Origin: an uncultured Elusimicrobia bacterium
GTDB taxonomy: Bacteria > Elusimicrobiota > Elusimicrobia > Elusimicrobiales > Elusimicrobiaceae
Direction: 5' to 3'
NCBI GenBank assembly: GCA_945483375.1
Contig: CALYRQ010000010.1
Location: 1-11,910, forward strand
DNA: 11,910 nt
Every line of letters starts with the position of its first letter. Position 1 is the first letter of the stretch. The position numbers were made by a program, and so were the translations under genes. This document shows, one piece after another, positions 1 to 7,298 of this stretch. The notes under the pieces were generated by a model that had not been told where the DNA came from, searched no databases, and saw only the letters and a program-made list of their open reading frames with translations.

Positions 1-35
1 TACAAGCGTACGCGACCGCTTTGAGGGGGATTTAA
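1..35 (+). CDS. possible 3' end of an upstream gene (gcvPA expected)
   Basis: The window opens only 36 bases before gcvPB, so just a tail could be present. One plus-strand frame (codons from base 3) runs to a TAA at 33-35, one base before the gcvPB start; another frame stops at TGA 22-24. The partner subunit gene gcvPA commonly sits directly upstream of gcvPB, so a gcvPA end is the natural guess. About ten residues are too few to recognise a protein, and the frame cannot be decided from this window. Confidence 0.25.
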   Translation, partial: QAYATALRGI

Positions 36-36
36 T

Positions 37-1485
37 ATGGAAGAAATTTTGAAACATAACGAGCTGTCTATTGAAAAATCCCGCCCCGGCCGCCGCGGCG
101 TGCAATTTGTCAAAACGCAGAAAACGGCGGCGGATTATCTGCCCGCTTCTTACCTGCGTAAGGACGAACCGCGTTTGCCGGAAATGAGCGAGTTCGACAC
201 GGTGCGCCACTTTACGCGTTTGTCACAGCTTAACTATTGTTTAGACGGCGAGTTTTATCCGCTCGGCTCCTGCACGATGAAGTACAATCCCAAAGCATAC
301 GATACGCTGTCCGCCTTGGAACCGTTTGCCGCGGCTCACCCGTTCGCGCCGGAAGAAGCGGTGCAGGGGACGCTTCACGCAATGTACGAAATGCAGGAAC
401 TCCTAAAAAAAGTAACGGGGCTTGCGGCGTTTACGCTTCAGCCCGCCGCAGGCGCGCACGGGGAGCTGACGGGCATTTTGACCGTCCGCGCATATCACGA
501 CGCAAAAAAAGATTTCGCCCGCACCGAAGTAATCGTGCCCGATACGGCGCACGGCACCAATCCGGCTACGGCCAACATGGCGGGTTACACGGTGGTGAAC
601 ATTAAGTCCGCCGCCGACGGCTGTGTGGATAAAGAGACGCTTCAAAACGCGCTGTCCGAACGTACCGCCGCCGTCATGCTGACGGTGCCCAACACGGTGG
701 GGCTTTTTGAAAAAGACATCCGCGAAATTGCGGACATGGTTCACAAGGCCGGGGCTCTTTTGTATATGGACGGAGCCAATTTTAACGCGCTTATCGGCCT
801 GGCCAAGCCGGCGGACTTTGGCGTGGACGTGATGCACCTTAACTTGCACAAAACGTTCGCCGCTCCGCACGGCGGCGGCGGACCCGGTTCCGGCCCGGTG
901 GGGGCGGCCGCGCACGTTGCTCCGTTCCTGCCCAAACCGATGGCGGAACTGAAAGACGGCAAGTATACTTTGTCCGGTGAAATGCCCCAAAGTTTGGGCA
1001 AAATGAAAGCGTTTTACGGCAATATGGCTGTAGTGCTTCGCGGGTACTGCTATTTGCGCCAGTTTGACGGGGAAACGTTAAAACGCATCGCCGAAAACGC
1101 GGTGCTCAACGCCAACTACGTCCGCGCTTGCTTAAAAGGCAAATTTAACGCGTTTTTCGACCGCGTGTGTATGCACGAATGTGTGGTAAACATGGACCCG
1201 CACCAGATGAACGGCGTTCATACGTCCGACGTGGCCAAACGGCTGTTGGATTACGGTTTCTATGCGCCGACCATTTACTTCCCGCTTATCGTGCCCGAAG
1301 CCATGATGATTGAGCCGACGGAAACCGAAAGCAAGCAAAGTTTGGACGCGTTTATTTCCGCGCTGGAAGCCATTTACAACGAAATCCAGACGGAGCCGGA
1401 CACGGTGAAAGGCGCGCCTCACGGGCAGTGTGTGGGGAGGATTGATGAGGTGTCGGCCGCACGTCAACCGAACTTAAAATGGTGA
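37..1485 (+). CDS. gcvPB: glycine dehydrogenase (decarboxylating) subunit 2, P-protein beta half
   Basis: This is the PLP-binding half of the two-subunit P protein of the glycine cleavage system. With GcvPA it decarboxylates glycine and passes the aminomethyl group to the lipoyl arm of H protein. The 482 residues match the usual length of the family. Visible family motifs are PLGSCTMKYNPK (about 75-86), QPAAGAHGELTG (about 135-146), PDTAHGTNPA (about 168-177) and the PLP site NLHKTF followed by PHGGGGPG, with the Schiff-base lysine at K272. The C-terminal RIDEVSAARQPNLKW is also typical. A GAGGGGGA ribosome site at 23-30 supports the ATG at 37. The stop is TGA, with an in-frame TAA two codons later. 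gcvT, gcvH and gcvPA would be expected upstream, outside the window. Confidence 0.97.
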   Translation: MEEILKHNELSIEKSRPGRRGVQFVKTQKTAADYLPASYLRKDEPRLPEMSEFDTVRHFTRLSQLNYCLDGEFYPLGSCTMKYNPKAYDTLSALEPFAAAHPFAPEEAVQGTLHAMYEMQELLKKVTGLAAFTLQPAAGAHGELTGILTVRAYHDAKKDFARTEVIVPDTAHGTNPATANMAGYTVVNIKSAADGCVDKETLQNALSERTAAVMLTVPNTVGLFEKDIREIADMVHKAGALLYMDGANFNALIGLAKPADFGVDVMHLNLHKTFAAPHGGGGPGSGPVGAAAHVAPFLPKPMAELKDGKYTLSGEMPQSLGKMKAFYGNMAVVLRGYCYLRQFDGETLKRIAENAVLNANYVRACLKGKFNAFFDRVCMHECVVNMDPHQMNGVHTSDVAKRLLDYGFYAPTIYFPLIVPEAMMIEPTETESKQSLDAFISALEAIYNEIQTEPDTVKGAPHGQCVGRIDEVSAARQPNLKW

Positions 1486-1530
1486 GAATAACGGCGTTTT
1501 TTCGTAAGCCGTGAATTTTGACGGGCAACT

Positions 1531-1632
1531 ATTTCCCAAATTTGGCCTATTTTGCACCGACTTTGACCTTACATAATTGTCATTATGCTGCGGTCAAACT
1601 TATGGTGTAAACTAGGCTCAAATTTGGGAAAT
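1531..1632. repeat. 102-base long imperfect hairpin element (MITE-like or structured RNA)
   Basis: The whole stretch folds on itself in four stacked helices. 1531-1544 pairs with 1619-1632 (14 bp), 1545-1549 with 1613-1617 (5 bp, after one bulged T), 1551-1558 with 1604-1611 (8 bp, one G-T pair), 1562-1568 with 1592-1598 (7 bp) and 1572-1577 with 1582-1587 (6 bp, loop TGTC). That is 40 pairs in 102 bases. There is no T-tract after it, so it does not look like a simple terminator, and I see no clear target-site duplication. It lies between gcvPB and the lipoate ligase gene. It could be a small non-autonomous transposable element or an RNA processing/stability element. Confidence 0.7.
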
Positions 1633-1667
1633 CAGCCAATATACCGCAAGGTTAGCCTGTTTGTTGC

Positions 1668-1704
1668 GGCGTCATTTCATAGGGCTGTAGTACGGAATCT
1701 CGCC
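1668..1704. repeat. short REP-like palindromic repeat, copy 1
   Basis: The ends GGCG (1668-1671) and CGCC (1701-1704) are complementary, and inside them ATTTC faces GGAAT. The pattern GTCATTTC, about 15 bases, then GGAATCTC recurs at 11798-11830. This looks like a degenerate intergenic palindromic repeat. Copy 1 sits 30 bases before the lipoate ligase start. Its function is unknown. Confidence 0.4.
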
Positions 1705-1733
1705 ACATTAAAATAGATTTTTCCGCTAAAAAT

Positions 1734-2432
1734 ATGAATTTGCTTGTTTCCACTCCGCCTTTGAACGTGTTTGAACACATGGCGTTTGACGAACAAACCG
1801 TCCGCCTGCGCCCGTCCGCCGTTACCCTGCGGTTTTACCGCTGGACGGACGGCTCCGCCGTCACGTTCGGTTACGCCCAGTTTTTAAGCGAAGTGGACCG
1901 CGCGCTTGCGGCGCAGCATTTCGTTGGTCCGTGCGTGCGCCGCCCGACGGGCGGAGGCCTTGTCTTTCATACGGACGATTTAACTTTTTCGCTTGTGTTC
2001 CCGTCCGCAGGCCGTCCGGCCGATATTTACAAACGGTTTCACGCTTGTATTTTGGGCGAACTGGCCCGTGCAGGCGAAAAGGGCCGCACGTTTGATAAAA
2101 CGCTCCCCGCTTCCGCCTATGCGCCCAGCGTAAACCACACGGCCAGCGCGTGTTTTGTAAACCCGGTGGAAAACGATTTACTGGCCGAAGACGGACACAA
2201 AATTTTGGGGGGAGCCTTGCGGCGTTTCGGTTCGTGCGTGTTGTACCAGGGTTCTTTGCAGTTGCCCGGCGCGCGGACGAATCCCGCTTATAAAAACGCC
2301 GTTACGGAAGCGGTGCGCTCGTTTTTGGCGGTGGATTTGCGGCCTTCCCGCGCGGCTGCGGACTGGCTTCAAAAAGCGCGGGAACTGTCCTCGTCCCAAT
2401 ACGAAACCTCGGCCTGGACGGAAAAATTTTGA
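1734..2432 (+). CDS. lplA: lipoate-protein ligase A family protein
   Basis: This belongs to the biotin/lipoate ligase (BPL_LplA_LipB) fold and would attach lipoate or octanoate to carrier proteins such as GcvH. Diagnostic features are RRPTGGGLVFH (about 69-79), DDLTFSLVFP after it, ACFVNPVENDLL (about 139-150) and the catalytic-lysine motif GHKILGGALRR with K156. The N-terminal HMAFDEQ matches the usual NMALDE element, which supports starting at the ATG at 1734, although no clear ribosome site precedes it. At 232 residues it lacks the extra C-terminal accessory domain of E. coli LplA, so it may be a transferase-type relative (LipM/LipL-like) or need a partner. The gene ends TGATGA, overlapping the next start. 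Proximity to gcvPB suggests H-protein lipoylation, which is inference. Confidence 0.85.
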   Translation: MNLLVSTPPLNVFEHMAFDEQTVRLRPSAVTLRFYRWTDGSAVTFGYAQFLSEVDRALAAQHFVGPCVRRPTGGGLVFHTDDLTFSLVFPSAGRPADIYKRFHACILGELARAGEKGRTFDKTLPASAYAPSVNHTASACFVNPVENDLLAEDGHKILGGALRRFGSCVLYQGSLQLPGARTNPAYKNAVTEAVRSFLAVDLRPSRAAADWLQKARELSSSQYETSAWTEKF

Positions 2433-3115
2433 TGAAATTCTTTAAATTTCTTTTTGCGCTAGTGCTGCTCCCCACTTTGTTTTTTACGCTGGCGGAAACG
2501 GGGCGCATTTTGCTGGCCGTATTGGGGCATGTCAGTGCGGCCGTCAGTTTTATTACGGGCGCGCTTATTTACGCCGGGATTCATTACGGGTATTATAATT
2601 TTTCCCGCCCGTACGTCTTTATGCACGAAATGACGCACGCCGTGGCCGCGCTTTTATGCGGGTGCCGGATTAAAGACGTGTCCGTAGGCGAAGAAAGCGG
2701 TTACGTAAAAATGGACCGTTGTAACGCGTTTGTGGTATTGGCGCCGTATTTTGTGCCGGGATACGTGATTTTGACGGTGCTTACGTACGTCATCGGCGAT
2801 TTGTTTATAGATTTAACGCCGTACCGCCAGATTTTTTTATTTTTAACGGGTTTTTTTACTTCCTTCCACTTTATCCAAACGTTCAAAACGCTTTTTGAAG
2901 CCGACCAGCCCGATTTAAAACTGGCGGGCGGGAAGGTGTTTTCCGTCATTATGATTGTGCTTTGCAACTTAATTGTGCTGGCGCTTTTACTCAAAGGGCT
3001 GTTCCCGGAAACGGTGGCCCTCGGGGCGGCCGCCCGCCGCGTGTTTTGGGGGACCGTCAACGTATGGCGAATTTTAGTAAACTATATAGTAGACCACATA
3101 GTAAACGCGGCGTAA
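2432..3115 (+). CDS. membrane HExxH metallopeptidase, M50-like
   Basis: This 227-residue hydrophobic protein has about five or six predicted membrane segments (roughly 5-22, 26-52, 99-124, 132-152 and 168-190). A zinc-binding HEMTH motif lies at 65-69, directly after a membrane segment, as in site-2-protease-like M50 enzymes. A candidate third metal ligand is an aspartate in EADQPD (157-161), but the classical NxxPxxxxDG motif is not seen, so the assignment is to an M50-like group rather than to RseP or SpoIVFB. The ATG at 2432 shares its A with the TGA of the preceding gene, which implies translational coupling; a TTG one codon upstream is less likely. The next gene begins three bases after its stop. 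The substrate is unknown. Confidence 0.7.
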   Translation: MKFFKFLFALVLLPTLFFTLAETGRILLAVLGHVSAAVSFITGALIYAGIHYGYYNFSRPYVFMHEMTHAVAALLCGCRIKDVSVGEESGYVKMDRCNAFVVLAPYFVPGYVILTVLTYVIGDLFIDLTPYRQIFLFLTGFFTSFHFIQTFKTLFEADQPDLKLAGGKVFSVIMIVLCNLIVLALLLKGLFPETVALGAAARRVFWGTVNVWRILVNYIVDHIVNAA

Positions 3116-3118
3116 ATT

Positions 3119-5419
3119 ATGGCAAAGAAAAATAAGAAAAAGAGAAGTTTCCTCTGGTGGGTGTGGCGGTTTATCAAATCGTGCTTTTTTTTGACGCTTC
3201 GCACGGTGCTGTTTACCGTCATGCTGCTGCTTCTTATTTGTTCGGCCCTGTGGCTGGTGTTTCTAAAAACATTCAACGCCCAGCATATCAGCGAACTTAT
3301 TACGGACGAACTGCAAAAACGGCTGGACCGTCCCGTCGCTATTTCCTCTTTGGACCTTAAATTTATCAATACGGTGGAGCTGAAAGGTTTTACCGTGGTG
3401 GATACCGAGGGCGCGCCCGGCCAGGCGCTTCTGGCGGCGGACTCGGTGACGCTGCGTTTTAAGCTCCTGCCTCTGTTGGAACAAAAATTGGTGATTGACG
3501 AGGTTTCCTTAAACGCGCCGCGCTTTAGCGTGGTGCGCGCCACGGACGGGACGTATAACATCCCGCAGATTAAAACCGCCAAGGAGCGGTCCGTTTACGT
3601 CAGCGAATTGACGGGAAAAACGTTTGCCGTCAGCGTGGAAGACTGGACGCTTAAAGACGGCGTCATCAGCTATAAAGACCTTGCCTCCGGCGTGACGCAT
3701 GCCATCTATAAATTAAATTTGCATTTCGAACGGCTGCGTTTTGACGAGTTATCCCGCTTTACGGCCGATATGGTGCTGCGCAATAAGTGGGACGGTAACA
3801 TTTCCGACATGGAAATTAAAGGTTCCGGCCATGTGAACTTTGCGGGTTTTAACTGGAACGAATTTGCCGTCCGCAGTTTGCGCGCGCAGGTGTTTTTGTT
3901 CCAAAAGCCGCTTTCTGTTTTGCTTGATTTGGATAACTTGCGCACGCCGTATTTTAACGCGCGGATTTCCGTGCCGGCGTTTGAATCGAAAGATTTGTCG
4001 CTGTTCAAAACGGAAGGGTTAGACTTTTCCGTGCCCAAGGCCGAAGTGACGGCCAAAGGGATGCTGGATAAAAATTACCGCTTGGTGCGTTTGAACCAGG
4101 CGGGCGTTTCGGCGGCCGATGTGAAGCTGGACGCGCGCGGCACGCTGGATTTTTCGTCCCCCGCTTATACGGCGGATTTAAAAATTTCGTCCAACTTCTT
4201 TAATCTGGAAGGCAAAAACCGGTATTACGCTCCCATCGGCAAATACAAACTGACGGGCCAGGCGTCCGTAGACGGCCAGGTAATGCGTGCGGACGGCAAA
4301 TACGCGCTTACGCTGTTTACCGCGCAAGTGAAAGACGTTTCCGGCGATATTTACGGTTTTAAGGCTTCCGGCGTAACGGGCGAGTTCCGGGCCAAAAAAG
4401 ATTTTTCCGACTTGTACGCCGCCACCACGACCGGGAAAGTGACAGTGTCGGACTCCGTTTTCGATAAACTGAATTTAAGCGCCAGCTGGCGCAAAGGCAA
4501 TCTGTATGCGTATATTGCGTCTACGGATTTGAACGGGATTCCGTTTAAAATGAGCTTGTCCGTAAACAATTTAAAAAGCCCGCGTCGCCGTATCCGCACC
4601 GCCATTTATTTAAAACACTTGGACCCGATGGCTTTTATCGGCGTGGTGCGCGATTTTGTGGACGTCATCGTTCCGCTTATTCCGCGCGGCGTAAAATTTA
4701 AAGCGCCCGTAGAAGGAGATCTCGCCTGGTTGCGTAATTTTAGGGACCGCCTGCCCGGATTCATGCCCAATTTTGCGGGCAGCTTGTCGGCCGATACGTT
4801 TTCCAGCCAGGTGCTTTCCGGCAACCGCTTTAACGCCGAGTTTGATTTTACGGGTCTGCGCGCCGGTATGAAAAATCTGACGGGCACGCTGGAAGCCCGC
4901 TTGGAAGGCGGCGTGATTCACCAAATGGAAAAACTGGCCGAAGAACAGCGCGCCTTAAACGTAACGTTCCAGCCGTTTATCATTATGCACCGTATGGAAC
5001 GCGCCGGAAGTTTTAAAGTGGGACAGGTGCTTAAAGACGTGCCGTTTACCGAAATGGCCGCCTCGGGCCATTTTGCCAGCGGCCGCATGCAGATTAATAA
5101 CGCCTATGTGGTGGGCCCGACGATTTCCGCCGTTGTCAGTGGCTGGACTGACTGGGTAAGCGAAAATTTTGATATTATAATAGGGACGATGTTTTCCAAC
5201 ACGTCGCGCTCCGGCGCGCTGGCGGAGAACTTGACGGACGAGTCGGGGAACCCGGCGCTGTCGTTTCGGGTATCGTCTTCGATGTTAAAGCCCAAGCTCG
5301 AAATGCTGCGCGCCAAAAAAACGGGCGCAACCGTACGCGCCGCCCAAGATAAAGGGTTAGAAACGGATTTTAAGACGGGACAGGAATTTATTCAAGGAGA
5401 TTTTCATGCCAAGAAATAA
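3119..5419 (+). CDS. AsmA-like envelope protein
   Basis: This 766-residue protein has a lysine-rich N-terminus, one membrane anchor (about 23-49) and a long extracytoplasmic part rich in beta-strand-like alternation. Just after the anchor it carries the AsmA-type pattern: helix plus LQKRLDRPVAISSLDL (about 65-80), then VELKGFTV, the DSVTLRF strand and LDEVSLNAPRFSV-like text, followed by TDGTYNIP. AsmA-family proteins are inner-membrane-anchored periplasmic proteins tied to outer-membrane assembly and lipid transport. The long C-terminal region matches the repeat-strand architecture of larger members, but I cannot name a subfamily. The start at 3119 lies three bases after the upstream stop with no obvious ribosome site, again suggesting coupling. 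Its last 14 bases overlap pyrE. Confidence 0.8.
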   Translation: MAKKNKKKRSFLWWVWRFIKSCFFLTLRTVLFTVMLLLLICSALWLVFLKTFNAQHISELITDELQKRLDRPVAISSLDLKFINTVELKGFTVVDTEGAPGQALLAADSVTLRFKLLPLLEQKLVIDEVSLNAPRFSVVRATDGTYNIPQIKTAKERSVYVSELTGKTFAVSVEDWTLKDGVISYKDLASGVTHAIYKLNLHFERLRFDELSRFTADMVLRNKWDGNISDMEIKGSGHVNFAGFNWNEFAVRSLRAQVFLFQKPLSVLLDLDNLRTPYFNARISVPAFESKDLSLFKTEGLDFSVPKAEVTAKGMLDKNYRLVRLNQAGVSAADVKLDARGTLDFSSPAYTADLKISSNFFNLEGKNRYYAPIGKYKLTGQASVDGQVMRADGKYALTLFTAQVKDVSGDIYGFKASGVTGEFRAKKDFSDLYAATTTGKVTVSDSVFDKLNLSASWRKGNLYAYIASTDLNGIPFKMSLSVNNLKSPRRRIRTAIYLKHLDPMAFIGVVRDFVDVIVPLIPRGVKFKAPVEGDLAWLRNFRDRLPGFMPNFAGSLSADTFSSQVLSGNRFNAEFDFTGLRAGMKNLTGTLEARLEGGVIHQMEKLAEEQRALNVTFQPFIIMHRMERAGSFKVGQVLKDVPFTEMAASGHFASGRMQINNAYVVGPTISAVVSGWTDWVSENFDIIIGTMFSNTSRSGALAENLTDESGNPALSFRVSSSMLKPKLEMLRAKKTGATVRAAQDKGLETDFKTGQEFIQGDFHAKK

Positions 5420-5984
5420 TATGGACGTGCTGTGCCTCCTGCAAGAACACGGGGCTATTTTGGAAGGACATTTTGTAATGCCGTCGGGCTTTCACAGCCA
5501 GACGTATATTCAAACTTCACTCTTAATGCAGCACCCCAATTTGGCCCAAAAGATTGCGAGCGCGCTGTCGGAAAAGTTCGCCAAGCCGGTCGATGTGGTG
5601 ATGGCGCTTACGCCGTCCGATTCCATTTTGGCGCAGGAAGTGGCCCGCGTGCGCGGCGTGCGCGCCATTTTCGCCTCCAAAGACGATAACGGCCAAATGA
5701 TTTTAAAACACAGCTTTAACATTAAAGAAGGCGAAAACGTCCTGATAGTGGACGACGTCGCCGTTTCCGGCCGCAAGATTAACAAAGCCATCGAACTTGT
5801 GGGCAAACTGGGCGGGAACGTTATCGGCGTGGGCGTAATTGTGGACCGTTCCATGGGTTATCTCCCGTTAACCGTGCCGCTTCGCGCGCTGCTGTCATAC
5901 CCGATGCAGACTTTTTCCTCCAAGGAATGCCCGCTCTGCGCGGCCAAAATTCCGTTCACGGAAGTGGAAGAATTGAACAAATAA
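5406..5984 (+). CDS. pyrE: orotate phosphoribosyltransferase, Thermus-type, with divergent motifs
   Basis: This enzyme would join orotate to PRPP to give OMP in pyrimidine synthesis. The family is indicated by ILEGHFVMPSGFHSQTYIQ (about 18-36), the PRPP loop VLIVDDVAVSGRK (about 112-124) and the C-terminal CPLCAAKIPF (175-184), a cysteine pair typical of the Thermus-type PyrE group. The length of 192 residues is normal. Several usual residues are replaced: the GPAxGG segment reads ALTPSDS (67-73), and the basic LRRGF segment reads LKHSF (100-104). Activity on orotate is therefore likely but not certain. AAGGAG at 5394-5399, six bases before the ATG at 5406, fixes the start inside the preceding gene; an in-frame ATG at 5421 is less well placed. 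The next gene follows five bases after its stop. Confidence 0.8.
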   Translation: MPRNNMDVLCLLQEHGAILEGHFVMPSGFHSQTYIQTSLLMQHPNLAQKIASALSEKFAKPVDVVMALTPSDSILAQEVARVRGVRAIFASKDDNGQMILKHSFNIKEGENVLIVDDVAVSGRKINKAIELVGKLGGNVIGVGVIVDRSMGYLPLTVPLRALLSYPMQTFSSKECPLCAAKIPFTEVEELNK

Positions 5985-5989
5985 ATTTT

Positions 5990-7162
5990 ATGACGGAAAT
6001 TAAATTAAAAGCTAAAGAAGAAAGACGTTTACAGGCGGGGCACTGGTGGGTGTTTTCCAACGAAATCGACGGACTTGACACCTCCATTGAACCCGGAACC
6101 CTGGTGCGCGTGGTAAACCACGAAGGCAAACAGGTTGGCATTGGCTGCTTCAATCCGCGTAGCTTAATCGCCGTGCGCCTTATTTGAAAAGGCGAGGGCG
6201 ATCTGCCGGAAGATTTTGTGTTCGAAAATTTGGATGAAGCCTACACCCGCCGCAAAGAAATCGGCGTGCGCAAATACGGCCGCATGTGCTACGGTGAAGC
6301 CGACCATATGCCGGGCCTGGTGATTGACCGCTACGGCGACGTGCTTGTTATCGACGTGCTGACCGCGGGCATGGAAAAATTAAAACCCGAAATTACCAAA
6401 GCCGTTCAAAAGATTTTTAAGCCCAAAGGCATTTATTATAAAAACGACAGTGCGTTCCGCGCGCTGGAAGGGCTGACCAGCACGCCCGAAATCATCGGCG
6501 ATGTGCCGGATGAAGTGGAAATCGAAGAAAACGGCGTAAAATACCTGGTCCCCCTGCGCGGCGGCCAAAAAACCGGCTTCTATTTCGACCAGCGCGAAAA
6601 CCGCGAATTTTTAAAACCCTACTTCAAAGAAAAACTGGTGCTTGATTTGTATTCTTACATCGGTTCTTTCGGCCTGACCGCCGCTTTGGCGGGAGCGAGC
6701 CAGGTGTGGGGCTGCGATTCTTCCGCCGCGGCGGTGGAGTATGCTAAGAGAAATGCGGAACTTAACGGCGTGGCCGACGTGGCCGTCTTTCACCGCGACG
6801 ATGCGGAACGCCTCTTGTCCGCCATGAAAAAAGGCGAATTGCCCGACCAGCCCGATATCGTTCTGTTGGACCCGCCCGCTTTTGTCAAAAGCCGCAAGGC
6901 GCTGCCGCAGGCGGTGGGGCTGTATGTAAAGCTCGTCAAAATGGCCTTGGAAGGCTTGAAATCCGGTGGGTACTTGGCGTTTTCCACCTGTTCGCACCAT
7001 GTGTCGCGCGAACTGTTTGTGGATATTATCCGCCAGGGCGTCAGCAAAGCCGGGCGCGAAGCCGTGCTCGTAGAACTGCGCGGCCAGGCCAAAGACCACC
7101 CGGTGCTGATTGGCATGCCGGAAACGGAGTATTTGCACTTTGCTTTGGTGCAGGTGCGATAA
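5990..7162 (+). pseudogene. rlmI: RlmI-type 23S rRNA m5C methyltransferase split by an in-frame TGA
   Basis: Read through, this is a full-length (390-codon) class I rRNA large-subunit methyltransferase, close in length to E. coli RlmI, which makes m5C1962 in 23S rRNA. Codons 1-65 form the N-terminal PUA-like domain, including HWWVFSNEI and GCFNPRSLIAVRLI. Codon 66 (6185-6187) is TGA. The same frame then continues intact with EADHMPGLVIDRYGD, KTGFYFDQRENR (about 194-205), the SAM-binding LDLYSYIGSFG (about 218-228) and DPPAF (294-298). So one base, not a frameshift, breaks the gene. A GTG at 6218 with GGAAG at 6208-6212 might restart translation and give a catalytic part without the PUA domain. 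Alternatives are a fresh point mutation (for example TCA to TGA), a sequencing error, or stop read-through. The product family is certain; expression is not. Confidence 0.85.
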
Positions 7163-7192
7163 ATAAAGACGGCTTGCAACGGACGTTTTACT

Positions 7193-7232
7193 CATAAAGA
7201 ACGTAAAGCATTTGTCCGTTCTTTATGTTTTT
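7193..7232 (+). terminator. Rho-independent terminator after the lplA-rlmI run
   Basis: CATAAAGAACG (7193-7203) pairs perfectly with CGTTCTTTATG (7217-7227), and five Ts follow at 7228-7232. It ends the upstream gene run 30 bases after the methyltransferase stop. An overlapping alternative helix (7178-7184 with 7214-7220) could compete with it. Confidence 0.85.
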
Positions 7233-7233
7233 G

Positions 7234-7266
7234 TTGATTTTTTTGTAAACGGGTATATACTATAAT
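7234..7266 (+). promoter_or_regulatory. sigma-70-like promoter for the exported-protein gene
   Basis: TTGATT (7234-7239) lies 16 bases before TATACT (7256-7261), and a perfect TATAAT overlaps at 7261-7266. The segment sits between a terminator and the ribosome site of the next gene, where a promoter is expected. Which of the two -10 hexamers is used cannot be told. Confidence 0.6.
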
Positions 7267-7298
7267 TATCAGGTATACTTGTACACAGGAGAAATACT

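Noticed and set aside
403..990. Long minus-strand frame of 195 codons inside gcvPB
   Set aside because: It is the shadow of a clear gcvPB reading frame and has no recognisable protein features. The same holds for the minus-strand frames inside the methyltransferase (6611-7195) and the oxidoreductase genes (9530-10087, 10091-10549).
1491..1512. Terminator directly after gcvPB
   Set aside because: ACGGC/GCCGT gives only five pairs, the T run lies in the loop, and just GAATTTT follows.
1709..1714. TAAAAT as a promoter for the lplA run
   Set aside because: No acceptable -35 hexamer lies 16-18 bases upstream, so the promoter of this run is left undefined.
1486..1733. Glycine riboswitch
   Set aside because: The gap follows rather than precedes the glycine-cleavage genes and shows none of the paired glycine-aptamer core motifs; it is explained by the long hairpin and the small palindrome.
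6185..6225. TGA as selenocysteine with a downstream SECIS
   Set aside because: Family members have no conserved cysteine at that position, and the bases after the TGA give only a weak GGC/GCC pairing rather than a convincing bacterial SECIS hairpin.
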